Source of the DNA: Thiocapsa rosea
Lineage (GTDB): Bacteria > Pseudomonadota > Gammaproteobacteria > Chromatiales > Chromatiaceae
DNA length: 64,000 nt
Assembly: GCF_003634315.1 (NCBI RefSeq)
Contig: NZ_RBXL01000001.1
Coordinates: forward strand, 3,762,501-3,826,500
Direction of reading: 5' to 3'
The translations under genes were made by a program, and so were the position numbers. The first letter of the stretch is position 1, and every line of letters starts with the position of its first letter. The notes beneath the pieces were generated by a model that did not search any database, was not told the origin of the DNA, and saw only the letters and a program-made list of their open reading frames with translations. This document shows, one piece after another, positions 26,668-36,175 of the stretch.

Positions 26668-27065
26668 TGAGCGACAGGGCACCGATCCTGCTGGCCATCG
26701 TCGAGCTCGGCGGCTACCCCAATCTGACCACGCTCTATCGACACCTCGGATTCGAGGTCGAGGTGGTCGCCTCGCAGCGCAAGGCGCAGGTCGCGCTCAA
26801 GCGCCACATCCCGGACGTCGTCGTTGCCGAATACAACTTCCAATCCGACTTTCGCGATCGCACCAGCAACCTCGAGACCCTGATGGCACGCCTACAGCGT
26901 CATCCCGAGGTCAAGGTGATCTGCTTCTACCAGAGCGAGTACCGACACAAGCTCGACGCCATGACGGCACGCTTTCCGGTCTTCGAGGCGATTGCCTTCC
27001 CGATCGACCCGGCGCGGGTCGAGGCCGCCTTGCGTCGCGCCCTCACGCTGACAGCGCAGCCTTAA
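26667..27065 (+). CDS. Hypothetical protein, receiver-domain-like
   Basis: 132-residue protein with the alternating strand-helix look of a response-regulator receiver: APILLAIVELGG, HIPDVVVAEYNF, EVKVICFYQS. The phosphoacceptor Asp position is not convincingly present (VVVAEYNF), so it would be a pseudo-receiver if the fold call is right. It is translationally coupled to the 2OG oxygenase. Its TAA stop (27063-27065) lies inside the left end of the palindromic repeat that follows. Confidence 0.7.
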   Translation: MSDRAPILLAIVELGGYPNLTTLYRHLGFEVEVVASQRKAQVALKRHIPDVVVAEYNFQSDFRDRTSNLETLMARLQRHPEVKVICFYQSEYRHKLDAMTARFPVFEAIAFPIDPARVEAALRRALTLTAQP

Positions 27066-27263
27066 CCCGCGCCCGGCGCGGTATGCGATGTTTTTGGATG
27101 GTATCGACCCCGGCAGACTTGACGACCGCTGGAGCCGGCGCGGTTTAAGGTATTAAAAGTATTAAAAGTATTCAAAGTTAAACCGCGTCCCCGCTAAGGG
27201 CGGTGGATGCTCCCAACGTCGAGCTCACTCGGAAGTGAGCATCTCGCTCCGGACGCGGTTTAG
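27062..27263. repeat. Composite palindromic repeat, class B then inverted class A
   Basis: Class B element 27062-27148 (87 bp, GCGCC ends), a 29-bp spacer with TATTAAAAG repeated, and an inverted class A element 27178-27263 (86 bp, GCGTC ends). The class A core holds a perfect 7-bp stem GCTCACT/AGTGAGC around CGGA (27223-27240). The composite lies between convergent genes and contributes both their stop codons. Confidence 0.95.
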
Positions 27264-28126
27264 AAGTCGCGCAGAAGCGCGCTGCACGCTTGCGGCATGC
27301 GTGGCTCGGGCTTGGCTGCCGAGCTGCCGCCGCCCTTCGAGGGCTTGAGTGCCTCGTCGCTCAGCCACCAGGCGAGGTCCGTCCCGCAGCCGTCGTCGCC
27401 GGTCAGCGCGGCTTGCGATTCGCAATCCGGGCTCCCGGCCGGGCAGCGCAGCCGCACATGAAAGTGTGCATCGTGACCCCACCAAGGGCGGATCTTGCGG
27501 AGCCAATCCCGATCGGCGCTGCCGCTGTTGCGACACAGCGCCTGTTTGATCGCCGCGTTGACGAAGATCCGATCGACATCCGGATGGCGTGCGGCCGTCT
27601 CGATCAGGCTGGTCTGGGCCGGCCCCCAGGCCGCGCTCACCGAGCGCCCGCCGGCTTGCACCATACTCTGCGGATCGGAGCGATCGTCCATCAGGCGACG
27701 GGCCGCAGCAGGCGAGTCCGCCAGCGTGAACCAGATGTCGACATCCAAACCGTTCTGATGGCTGCGATGGGAGGAGGGCATGCGCCCGCCGCGCGGCTGA
27801 CTCAGGTCGCCGATCATGATGAGACGCTCGCCGCGCGACTGCTGCGCGAGCCCCATGTCTTCGACAAACCGCAGCAGATCGGGGTGACCGTAGTAGCGGT
27901 TGCGATAGCGACGGATGCTGACGTAACCGGGTCCGGTCTCCGGCAGCGCATCGGCACCGCCGATACATCCGTTGGACACGCCGCCGATCACCTGGGGCGG
28001 TCCGCTGCTCGGCGCTGCGACCGCGGCCCAAGGCGTGGCCTGGACGTTCAGCGTTGCAAAAAAGAGCATGGCGCCGACGATGCAGAGGGCGGGTCCGAGC
28101 TCGCGGACCTGAGTGATCCGGGTCAT
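27260..28126 (-). CDS. mepA: Penicillin-insensitive murein DD-endopeptidase MepA
   Basis: 288-residue secreted LAS-type zinc peptidase that cuts D-Ala-mDAP cross-links in peptidoglycan. The N-terminus has a signal peptide (residues 10-30). The zinc and catalytic motifs are intact: [17 protein letters not shown] supplies His and Asp ligands, and [12 protein letters not shown] supplies the C-terminal histidines. Cysteines in GCIGG and [10 protein letters not shown] match disulfides of the family. Its stop codon lies in the right end of the repeat at 27178-27263. Confidence 0.94.
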   Translation of the reverse strand: MTRITQVRELGPALCIVGAMLFFATLNVQATPWAAVAAPSSGPPQVIGGVSNGCIGGADALPETGPGYVSIRRYRNRYYGHPDLLRFVEDMGLAQQSRGERLIMIGDLSQPRGGRMPSSHRSHQNGLDVDIWFTLADSPAAARRLMDDRSDPQSMVQAGGRSVSAAWGPAQTSLIETAARHPDVDRIFVNAAIKQALCRNSGSADRDWLRKIRPWWGHDAHFHVRLRCPAGSPDCESQAALTGDDGCGTDLAWWLSDEALKPSKGGGSSAAKPEPRMPQACSALLRDF

Positions 28127-28226
28127 GGCTTCTCCTGAATGGCTTCCAGCGAATGAAACTGCGGCGCATGATACCCGGATCGCTCCGAGGATCGAGATCC
28201 TCCTTCAGACCACGAGGTGTCGTCCC

Positions 28227-28541
28227 ATGTCCGAATTCACCAACGTCAGCGTCGTCAAGAAGGCCAACTGCTACTTCGACGGCGGCGTGACGAGTCGCAC
28301 CATCCGCTTTCCCGACGGCAGCAAGAAGACACTCGGCATCATGCAGCCGGGCGACTACGCGTTCACCACCCACGACAAGGAGATCATGGAGATCCTCGAC
28401 GGGGATCTGGATGTCCTGCTGCCCGATGCGGCGGAGTGGGTACAGGTGCAGGGCGGGGAGTCGTTCGAGGTTCCGGCTCGGGCGAAATTCAGCATTCACG
28501 TGCGGACGCTGACCGATTATTGCTGCTCCTTCGTCAGCTGA
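28227..28541 (+). CDS. ppnP: Pyrimidine/purine nucleoside phosphorylase PpnP
   Basis: 104-residue cupin protein (formerly DUF1255) that phosphorolyses nucleosides to base and ribose-1-phosphate. Family segments are complete: [38 protein letters not shown] and the C-terminal TDYCCSF. The ATG at 28227 is chosen because it begins the conserved N-terminus; an open frame extends upstream without similarity. It is divergent from mepA. Confidence 0.94.
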   Translation: MSEFTNVSVVKKANCYFDGGVTSRTIRFPDGSKKTLGIMQPGDYAFTTHDKEIMEILDGDLDVLLPDAAEWVQVQGGESFEVPARAKFSIHVRTLTDYCCSFVS

Positions 28542-28574
28542 TCGGGCCGCGCCTGGCGGATCAGGGGTTGTCGG

Positions 28575-28769
28575 TTAAACCGCGTCCAGAGCGAGATGCT
28601 AAATTTTCAAGTGAGCTCGGCGTTTGGTGTATCCACGGCCCTTAGCGGGGACGCGGTTTAAAATCATATCTTTTTTAATCTCTTAAACCGCGCCGGCTCC
28701 AGCGGTCGTTAAATCCGCGGGGGCCGATCCCATCCAAGAACATCGCATACCGCGTGGGGCGCGGTTTAA
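28575..28769. repeat. Composite palindromic repeat, class A then inverted class B
   Basis: Class A element 28575-28661, a 21-bp spacer with TTTTTT, and an inverted class B element 28683-28769. This is the same composite as at 27062-27263 in the opposite orientation. It lies between convergent ppnP and the SLC13 gene, and the latter's TAA is inside its right end. Confidence 0.95.
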
Positions 28770-30553
28770 AAGGACCAGACGAGCGGAACGATCATGACCG
28801 TCACCAAGCCCACGACCAAGGTCAATGGGACCCCGATCCGCACGAAGTCCCCGAAGCGGTAGCCGCCGACATTGAACACCATCAGGTTGGTCTGATACCC
28901 GATGGGGGTGGCGAAGCTGGCGGATGCCGCAACCATCAGGGTCAGGATAAAGGGTGCGGGCGACACCCCCATGGCATGGGCCGCCTGCACGGCGATCGGG
29001 AACACCAGCACTGCGGCCACGTTGTTGGTCGCAAGCGAGGTGAGGAGGGCAGTCGCCGTAAAGACCAGGGCGAGTGTGACCCAGGGATCCCCGTCCGCCA
29101 GCCCGATCAGCCCGCCGGCCACCAGCGAGGCCGCGCCCGTCTTCTCCAAGGCGGCGCCGATGCCGAAGGAGGTTGCGATCACCACCAGCACCTGCCAGTC
29201 CGGCGAGCGCCGCGCGGTGCGGCTGTCGGTGCAGCGCGTAAGGATCATGAGCCCCGCGGACAGCAGTGCGGCCTCCAACATGCTCAGCCATCCCGCGGTG
29301 ACCACGGCGACCATCGCGATCACGATGGCGATGGCGACCGGCGCGTGCTTGTGCTTGAGCGGATGCGAATCCCCGATCTGACTCACCAGCAGGAAGTCGC
29401 GCGAGTTCTTCTGCTGCTCCACGAAGTCCGGCCGTGTCTCGAGCAGGAGCGTGTCGCCCGGCGCCAGCACGATATCGCCGATCTTGCGGTCGACCCGCTC
29501 GCCGTTGCGTGCGAGCGCGATGATCACCGCGTCGTAGCGATTGCGAAACCGCCCTGCGCGCACGCTCTTGCCGACCAAGGGCGATTTATCCGACATCACC
29601 GCCTCGACGAAACAGCGCCCGGGGCGTGGCACGTCGAGCTTGAACACCTGATCGGTTGCCGGGATCAGGCCGCGCGTGCGCTGCAGGTCCATGACCGAAT
29701 CCAGGATCCCGGCGAAGACCAGCCGGTCGTTCGCCTGCAGGACCTCCTGCGAGGACACCGCCGCCATGACTTGCTCGCCGCGCTCGATCTCGATGAGAAA
29801 TAAACCGGGGAGCTGGCGCAGGCCGGCATCCTCGATGCTCTTGCCGATCAGCGGGCTGCCCGGCTCGACGAGCATCTCGGAGGTGTACTGGCGCACATCC
29901 TCGTAGCTGGCTGCCGCGGAGGTCCGTTTCGGGAGCAGCCAGTGCCCCGCCGTGAGCATGAAGACAAAGGTCGCGACCGTGATGGGCAGACCGACCCAGA
30001 TCGGCTCGAAGAGACCCAGTCCCTCGCCGCCGAGGCGCTCCGTATAGAGCCCGTTGACCACCAGGTTGGTGCTGGTCCCGATCAGGGTGCAGGTGCCGCC
30101 GACGATACTGGCGTAGGAGAGCGGGATGAGCAGGCGCGAGAGCTCCAAGCGGTGTCGCTTGGCCCAGTCCTGCACCGCCGGTATAAAGATGGCCACGACC
30201 GGCGTGTTGTTCAGGAACGCGCTCAAACCCGCGACGGGCAACATCAGGCGCAAACGCGCGTCGGTCGGTCCGCGCGGACGTCCGAGCAGCCCCGGTCCGA
30301 TCCAGCCGACGGCACCGGTCTGCGTGAGGCCCGTGACGACGACATAGAGCACGCCGACGGTCAGCATTCCCGGATTGGAAAAGCCGCTCAGGGCCTCCGC
30401 CGGGGTCAGGATGCCGAACAGGAGCAGCAGGGTGAGTGCACCGGCGGTGACGACATCCGGCGCCGCGCGGCTGAAGGCGAAAAGCCCGAAGCAGAGCACC
30501 ACGATGCCCAGGCTGAACCAGCCTTCCCAGCCGAGTTGCACGAAGGCGTCCAT
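28766..30553 (-). CDS. SLC13-family anion permease with two RCK-C domains
   Basis: 595-residue membrane transporter. Two halves of about five helices each flank a cytoplasmic insert of about 200 residues (roughly 210-410) that contains two TrkA-C/RCK_C regulatory modules (MLVEPGSPLIGKSIEDAGLR and AVMSDKSPLVGKSVRAGRFR). The signature NNTPVVAIFIPA with GTSTNLVVNG in the first half, and TNNVAAVLVFPIA with PIGYQTNLMVF in the second, are the sodium/anion symporter motifs. Sulfate or carboxylates are plausible substrates; the sequence does not decide. Confidence 0.92.
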   Translation of the reverse strand: MDAFVQLGWEGWFSLGIVVLCFGLFAFSRAAPDVVTAGALTLLLLFGILTPAEALSGFSNPGMLTVGVLYVVVTGLTQTGAVGWIGPGLLGRPRGPTDARLRLMLPVAGLSAFLNNTPVVAIFIPAVQDWAKRHRLELSRLLIPLSYASIVGGTCTLIGTSTNLVVNGLYTERLGGEGLGLFEPIWVGLPITVATFVFMLTAGHWLLPKRTSAAASYEDVRQYTSEMLVEPGSPLIGKSIEDAGLRQLPGLFLIEIERGEQVMAAVSSQEVLQANDRLVFAGILDSVMDLQRTRGLIPATDQVFKLDVPRPGRCFVEAVMSDKSPLVGKSVRAGRFRNRYDAVIIALARNGERVDRKIGDIVLAPGDTLLLETRPDFVEQQKNSRDFLLVSQIGDSHPLKHKHAPVAIAIVIAMVAVVTAGWLSMLEAALLSAGLMILTRCTDSRTARRSPDWQVLVVIATSFGIGAALEKTGAASLVAGGLIGLADGDPWVTLALVFTATALLTSLATNNVAAVLVFPIAVQAAHAMGVSPAPFILTLMVAASASFATPIGYQTNLMVFNVGGYRFGDFVRIGVPLTLVVGLVTVMIVPLVWSF

Positions 30554-30562
30554 ATCCTCTCG

Positions 30563-31153
30563 TCAGTGATCGCGACCGCGTTGCAGGGCCTCGTAACGGG
30601 CCTTGAATGCCTCTTGACGCAGCCGGGAGGCGTCGTCTTCGGTCGGTGCGAGCGGCGAGTCCTGCCAGCTGCCGGTGGCGTGATCGAAGACCGAGAACCG
30701 CCAGCCGCGACCGACCTTGAAGACCTTGGTCACGTCCTTGCCGGCTTGCTCCATGGCCTCGAGCTTGCCGAGCTTGCCCGGACCATCGGGGGCAGTCGTT
30801 GCGCGCGGCGCCGCCTCGGTCGGTCGGTGCTCGGCGAGATTGAAGCGGTTGTTTTGGATCTCGCCCTGCACGTCGAGCTCGACCGATTCGACGCCCGGAA
30901 GACGCGCCAAGATGTAGCCGGCCATCATCATCCCGAGCTTTTGGTTCTCGGACTCGAGCGCGGTCAACAGCTTATCGGCGACGATCTGACAACGCTGCAG
31001 CCGATCCGGCCTTTCGACCCACTCCCGGCTCATCTGCCAGCCGGAATCCATGTCCTGGTCGAGCTTCTCGAAGAAGGGCTGCGCTTGGCCGATCAGGGCA
31101 TCGGGGACGTTGAGCTCATAGATCCGATCGTCGATGATGGCTTTCAGAAGCAT
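30563..31153 (-). CDS. Conserved hypothetical protein
   Basis: 196-residue cytoplasmic protein that I do not recognise. The N-terminal 110 residues are helical (QPFFEKLDQDMDSGWQMSRE, then LLTALESENQKLGMMMAGYI). A Pro/Ala-rich linker follows, then a basic FKVGRGWRFSVFDHATGSW segment. The ATG at 31153 (MLLKAIIDDRIYEL) is preferred, since the upstream part of the frame is low-complexity and Arg-rich. It ends 10 bp upstream of the SLC13 gene start, so the two are probably cotranscribed. Confidence 0.75.
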   Translation of the reverse strand: MLLKAIIDDRIYELNVPDALIGQAQPFFEKLDQDMDSGWQMSREWVERPDRLQRCQIVADKLLTALESENQKLGMMMAGYILARLPGVESVELDVQGEIQNNRFNLAEHRPTEAAPRATTAPDGPGKLGKLEAMEQAGKDVTKVFKVGRGWRFSVFDHATGSWQDSPLAPTEDDASRLRQEAFKARYEALQRGRDH

Positions 31154-31335
31154 CGCTCGCCTCGTGCGTCGTTGGTGATGGTCTCGGATAGTAAACCGGG
31201 GTCGGGGTGACTTGCGCGCCTTTCGTGCGGCCTCGGCCTCCGGGGGATCCGATGCCGAGACGCGATTGCTGTCTATCGATCTTTTTTGCGGCCGCGGCGA
31301 CTGCAACGCGCGTCGTGTCGCCCTCGGAGCACAGC

Positions 31336-32010
31336 ATGTTGTTGACCATCCCGGCGCTTCTCAACAGCGCGCAGATCGCCAAGATCCACGAGATCATCGC
31401 CGACGCACCCTTCATCGACGGCAAGTTGACCGCCGGCTTCGCCGCAGGGCGGGTCAAGCGCAACGAAGAGATGCGGCCGGAACCCGAGCGCATGCAGCGG
31501 CTCATCCGCATTATCATGGCAAGTCTCGGCCATCATGAGACCTTTCGGTTCGGCGTCCTGCCGCATCGGGTGGCCGATCCCATCATCGCCCGCTATACGC
31601 CGGGCATGGCTTACGGGGAGCATGTCGATGATCCGATCATGGGGACGACTGGCCCGCGTTTCCGATCCGATGTCTCCATGACGATCTTTCTCAACGACCC
31701 GGCGTCCTACGAGGGCGGCGAGCTGTTCATCCGCACCCCGTTCGGCGAGCAGAGGATCAAACCGGCCGCGGGGGATGCCGTCGTCTACCCCTCCTCGAGC
31801 CTGCACCGGGTGCTGGAGGTCACGCGCGGGGAGCGCCTGGTCGCCCTGACCTGGATCCAGAGCTACGTGCGCGATCCCGCACGCCGAGAACTTCTCTACG
31901 AGTTGAATCTCGCCCGCGAGCGATTGCTCAAGACCGCACCCGAAGAGGACACCACCGCCTACGTCGATCGCTCCTATGCGAACCTGGTGAGGATGTGGAG
32001 TGATCTCTAG
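31336..32010 (+). CDS. Fe(II)-dependent dioxygenase, PKHD-type (PiuC/YbiX-like)
   Basis: 224-residue 2-oxoglutarate/Fe(II) oxygenase of the PKHD hydroxylase group, often linked with iron-uptake genes. Conserved features are FIDGKLTAGFAAGRVKRNEE, the iron ligands in YGEHVDDPIM (His, Asp) and SSSLHRVLEV (distal His), and GGELFIRTPFGEQRIK. The ATG at 31336 matches the usual MLLTIPALL start, and the length is normal. No TonB receptor is adjacent here, unlike the classical arrangement. Confidence 0.92.
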   Translation: MLLTIPALLNSAQIAKIHEIIADAPFIDGKLTAGFAAGRVKRNEEMRPEPERMQRLIRIIMASLGHHETFRFGVLPHRVADPIIARYTPGMAYGEHVDDPIMGTTGPRFRSDVSMTIFLNDPASYEGGELFIRTPFGEQRIKPAAGDAVVYPSSSLHRVLEVTRGERLVALTWIQSYVRDPARRELLYELNLARERLLKTAPEEDTTAYVDRSYANLVRMWSDL

Positions 32011-32050
32011 TGGAGCGGTGCAGAGATTCCGAGACTGTCCGAGATCATTT

Positions 32051-32121
32051 TCGTTGTCGTGGTCGTTGTCGTTGTCGTAATCGACCATCGGATACGACCA
32101 CGACCACGACCACGACAACGA
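32051..32121. repeat. GTCGTT/GTCGTG hairpin repeat
   Basis: Imperfect inverted repeat with arms of about 27 bp: left 32051-32083 rich in TCGTTGTCGTGG, right 32095-32121 rich in CGACCACGACC. Only two mismatches occur in the core and the loop contains GGATAC. It lies immediately after the dioxygenase gene. Confidence 0.88.
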
Positions 32122-32238
32122 ACGGTCTCGACACATCTGCCGTGCTGCACTCGCCCGCGTCCGGCCCCGACGGAGCACAACATGCGTCGAGTCTTCGTCG
32201 CGCTCGGGGATCGCCCGGGGTATCGTTCGGCGCGGGCT

Positions 32239-32270
32239 GGATGGGTTTCGCTTCGCTCTACCCATCCTAC
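32239..32270. repeat. Short GGATGGGT...ACCCATCC inverted repeat
   Basis: Inverted repeat GGATGGGT (32239-32246) and ACCCATCC (32260-32267) around TTCGCTTCGCTCT. This resembles the widespread gammaproteobacterial repeat reading GTAGGATGGGTAGAGCGAAG on the other strand. It is one of three repeat types in the 402-bp gap 32011-32412, which has no protein gene. Confidence 0.7.
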
Positions 32271-32295
32271 GTTCTCGGTTGGTTTTGAATCGTTC

Positions 32296-32383
32296 TTAAA
32301 CCGCGCCGGCTCCGACAGTTGTCGAAGCCGGCGCGGCCAAGGCAATCCAACACACGACACATATCGCACCGGGCGCGGTTTAA
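32296..32383. repeat. Single palindromic element, class B2 (inverted)
   Basis: An 88-bp element with ends TTAAACCGCGCC/GGGCGCGGTTTAA. Its core relates to the copies at 33495 and 56249. No GCGTC-ended partner is adjacent. It ends 30 bp upstream of the AI-2E transporter start. Confidence 0.88.
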
Positions 32384-32412
32384 GTTGTCATCAAGAGCAC
32401 AGGGGTTCGAGC

Positions 32413-33498
32413 ATGCAACAGGGCGGTGACGGGGATCGCATCTTTTTGGACCGCGCGGTCGAGGCGTTCATCCGGATCGCGTTTGTCGCGATTCTGATCG
32501 CCTGGTGTTTCGATATCGTGCGACCCTTTATCGTGCCCTTTGCCTGGGCGATCATCATTGCGATCGGGCTCTATCCGGGTTACGAGCGACTGACGCACCT
32601 TCTGCACGGGCGTCGAATCCTCGCCGCCGTCATCATGTCCTTGCTCTGCTTTGTGCTTTTGCTGGTGCCGGCGCTCTTGCTCAGTGCATCGCTGGTCGGG
32701 GAGGTGCACACCGTCATCAATGCCTTCAGCCACGAGTCGCTGAAGATTCCGCCCTTGCCCGATGCCGTTGCACGGCTGCCGCTGATCGGCGACGACATCG
32801 CCCGTGTCTGGACTGAGGGTACGTCGAATTTCACGTCGGTGCTCGTGCAGATCGAGCCCGAGCTCAAGGTTGCCCTGCATTGGGCGATCGGGGTCGCCGG
32901 CGGGGCCGGGGTGGGGCTGCTGCATATCCTCGTGGCCATCCTGATTGCGGGTTTCCTGCTCGCTCAGGCCGAGGGCGGACAACGCGCGAGCGTTGCCTTT
33001 GCTCGGCGATTGGCGGGTGCGCGGGGTGTGGAGTTCGCGAAGCTCTCGGAGGCGACCATTCGCAGCGTGACCCGGGGCATTCTCGGTGTTGCTCTGATTC
33101 AGTCGCTCCTCGCCGGGCTGGGGTGGCTGGCGATCGGCGTCCCCGCAGCCGGGCTTTGGGCGCTGCTGGCGCTGGTGATGTGCGTGGTGCAGATCGGGAT
33201 CCTCCCGATCACGGTTGCGATCCTCGTCTATGTCTTCTTCCATGTCGGAACCTTCGCCTTCCTGGCGTTTCTGATTTGGAGTCTCTTCGTGTATAGCCTG
33301 GAGCATGTCCTCAAGCCCATCCTCCTCGGGCGCGGCGTGGATGTCCCGATGGCCGTGATCTTCGTCGGTGCCATCGGCGGGTTCCTCAGTGCCGGAATCA
33401 TCGGGCTCTTCGTCGGCTCGGTCGTCTTGGTGCTCGGCTACAAGCTCTTTCTTGCGTGGTTGCACGGAGGGTCCGAGTCCGCCGAGCATTCCGCTTAA
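32413..33498 (+). CDS. AI-2E family transporter
   Basis: 361-residue membrane protein of the AI-2E transporter (PerM/TqsA) family with about eight helices. N-terminal pair: FIVPFAWAIIIAIGLYP. Central cytoplasmic or amphipathic stretch: residues 90-150. C-terminal signature: PILLGRGVDVPMAVIFVGAIGG, as in the family. Members include a quorum-signal exporter and sodium/proton antiporters, so the substrate is open. The ATG at 32413 is preferred over earlier in-frame starts that run through repeats. Its TAA (33496-33498) is inside the following repeat. Confidence 0.9.
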   Translation: MQQGGDGDRIFLDRAVEAFIRIAFVAILIAWCFDIVRPFIVPFAWAIIIAIGLYPGYERLTHLLHGRRILAAVIMSLLCFVLLLVPALLLSASLVGEVHTVINAFSHESLKIPPLPDAVARLPLIGDDIARVWTEGTSNFTSVLVQIEPELKVALHWAIGVAGGAGVGLLHILVAILIAGFLLAQAEGGQRASVAFARRLAGARGVEFAKLSEATIRSVTRGILGVALIQSLLAGLGWLAIGVPAAGLWALLALVMCVVQIGILPITVAILVYVFFHVGTFAFLAFLIWSLFVYSLEHVLKPILLGRGVDVPMAVIFVGAIGGFLSAGIIGLFVGSVVLVLGYKLFLAWLHGGSESAEHSA

Positions 33499-33582
33499 AC
33501 CGCGCCCAGCGCGGTATGCGTAGTTTGTCGGATTGGCTCGGCCGCGCCGACTTCGATCATTGTCGGAGCAGGCGCGGTTTAA
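33495..33582. repeat. Single palindromic element, class B2
   Basis: An 88-bp element with GCGCC-type ends supplying the stop codon of the AI-2E gene. It is followed by an A/T-rich stretch and by CTGAGCCGCGTTC (33607-33619), which looks like the decayed left end of a lost GCGTC-type partner. Confidence 0.85.
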
Positions 33583-33816
33583 GGTATTAAAAAATATACA
33601 ATAAGGCTGAGCCGCGTTCGTTCCTCTGCGTGTCGTGGGGGCTACGCGCGCTTGATCTTTACTTGAAAACGTGTCGGCAATCCGTCGAGTATCCAAACCC
33701 ATCGGTGTTGATTTCGATTACGACAACGACAACGGTTGCAAAGGCACTCTCTCGTCGAGCTTTTTTGACTGTTTTTGAACCCTTCCTGACCGAGACCGAG
33801 ACACGGAGCCTTCTTG
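33583..33816. other. Gene-free leader of the amylase gene with half a GTCGTT repeat
   Basis: Holds CGATTACGACAACGACAACG at 33715-33734, one arm of the hairpin family found at 24.7, 32.05 and 46.4 kb, with no opposite arm nearby. No other structure or gene is seen. Confidence 0.6.
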
Positions 33817-35981
<2,165 letters not shown>

Positions 35982-35985
<4 letters not shown>

Positions 35986-36175
35986 ACCGCGCCCGGTGCG
36001 GTATGCGATGTTTTTAGATGAGATCGGCCCCGGCGGATTTGACGACCGCTGGAGATGGCGCGGTTTAGGAGATTAAAAAATAGCTCACCCTAAACCGCGT
36101 CCCCGCTAAGGGCCGTGGATGCACCCAACGTCGACATCACTCGAAAGTGAGCATCTCGCTATGGACGCGGTTTAG
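35982..36175. repeat. Composite palindromic repeat, class B then inverted class A
   Basis: Class B element 35982-36068, 21-bp spacer with AAAAAA, inverted class A element 36090-36175. It lies between convergent amylase and M1-peptidase genes and supplies both stop codons (35983-35985 and 36172-36174). The class A core has a stem TCACT/AGTGA around CGAA. Confidence 0.95.
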
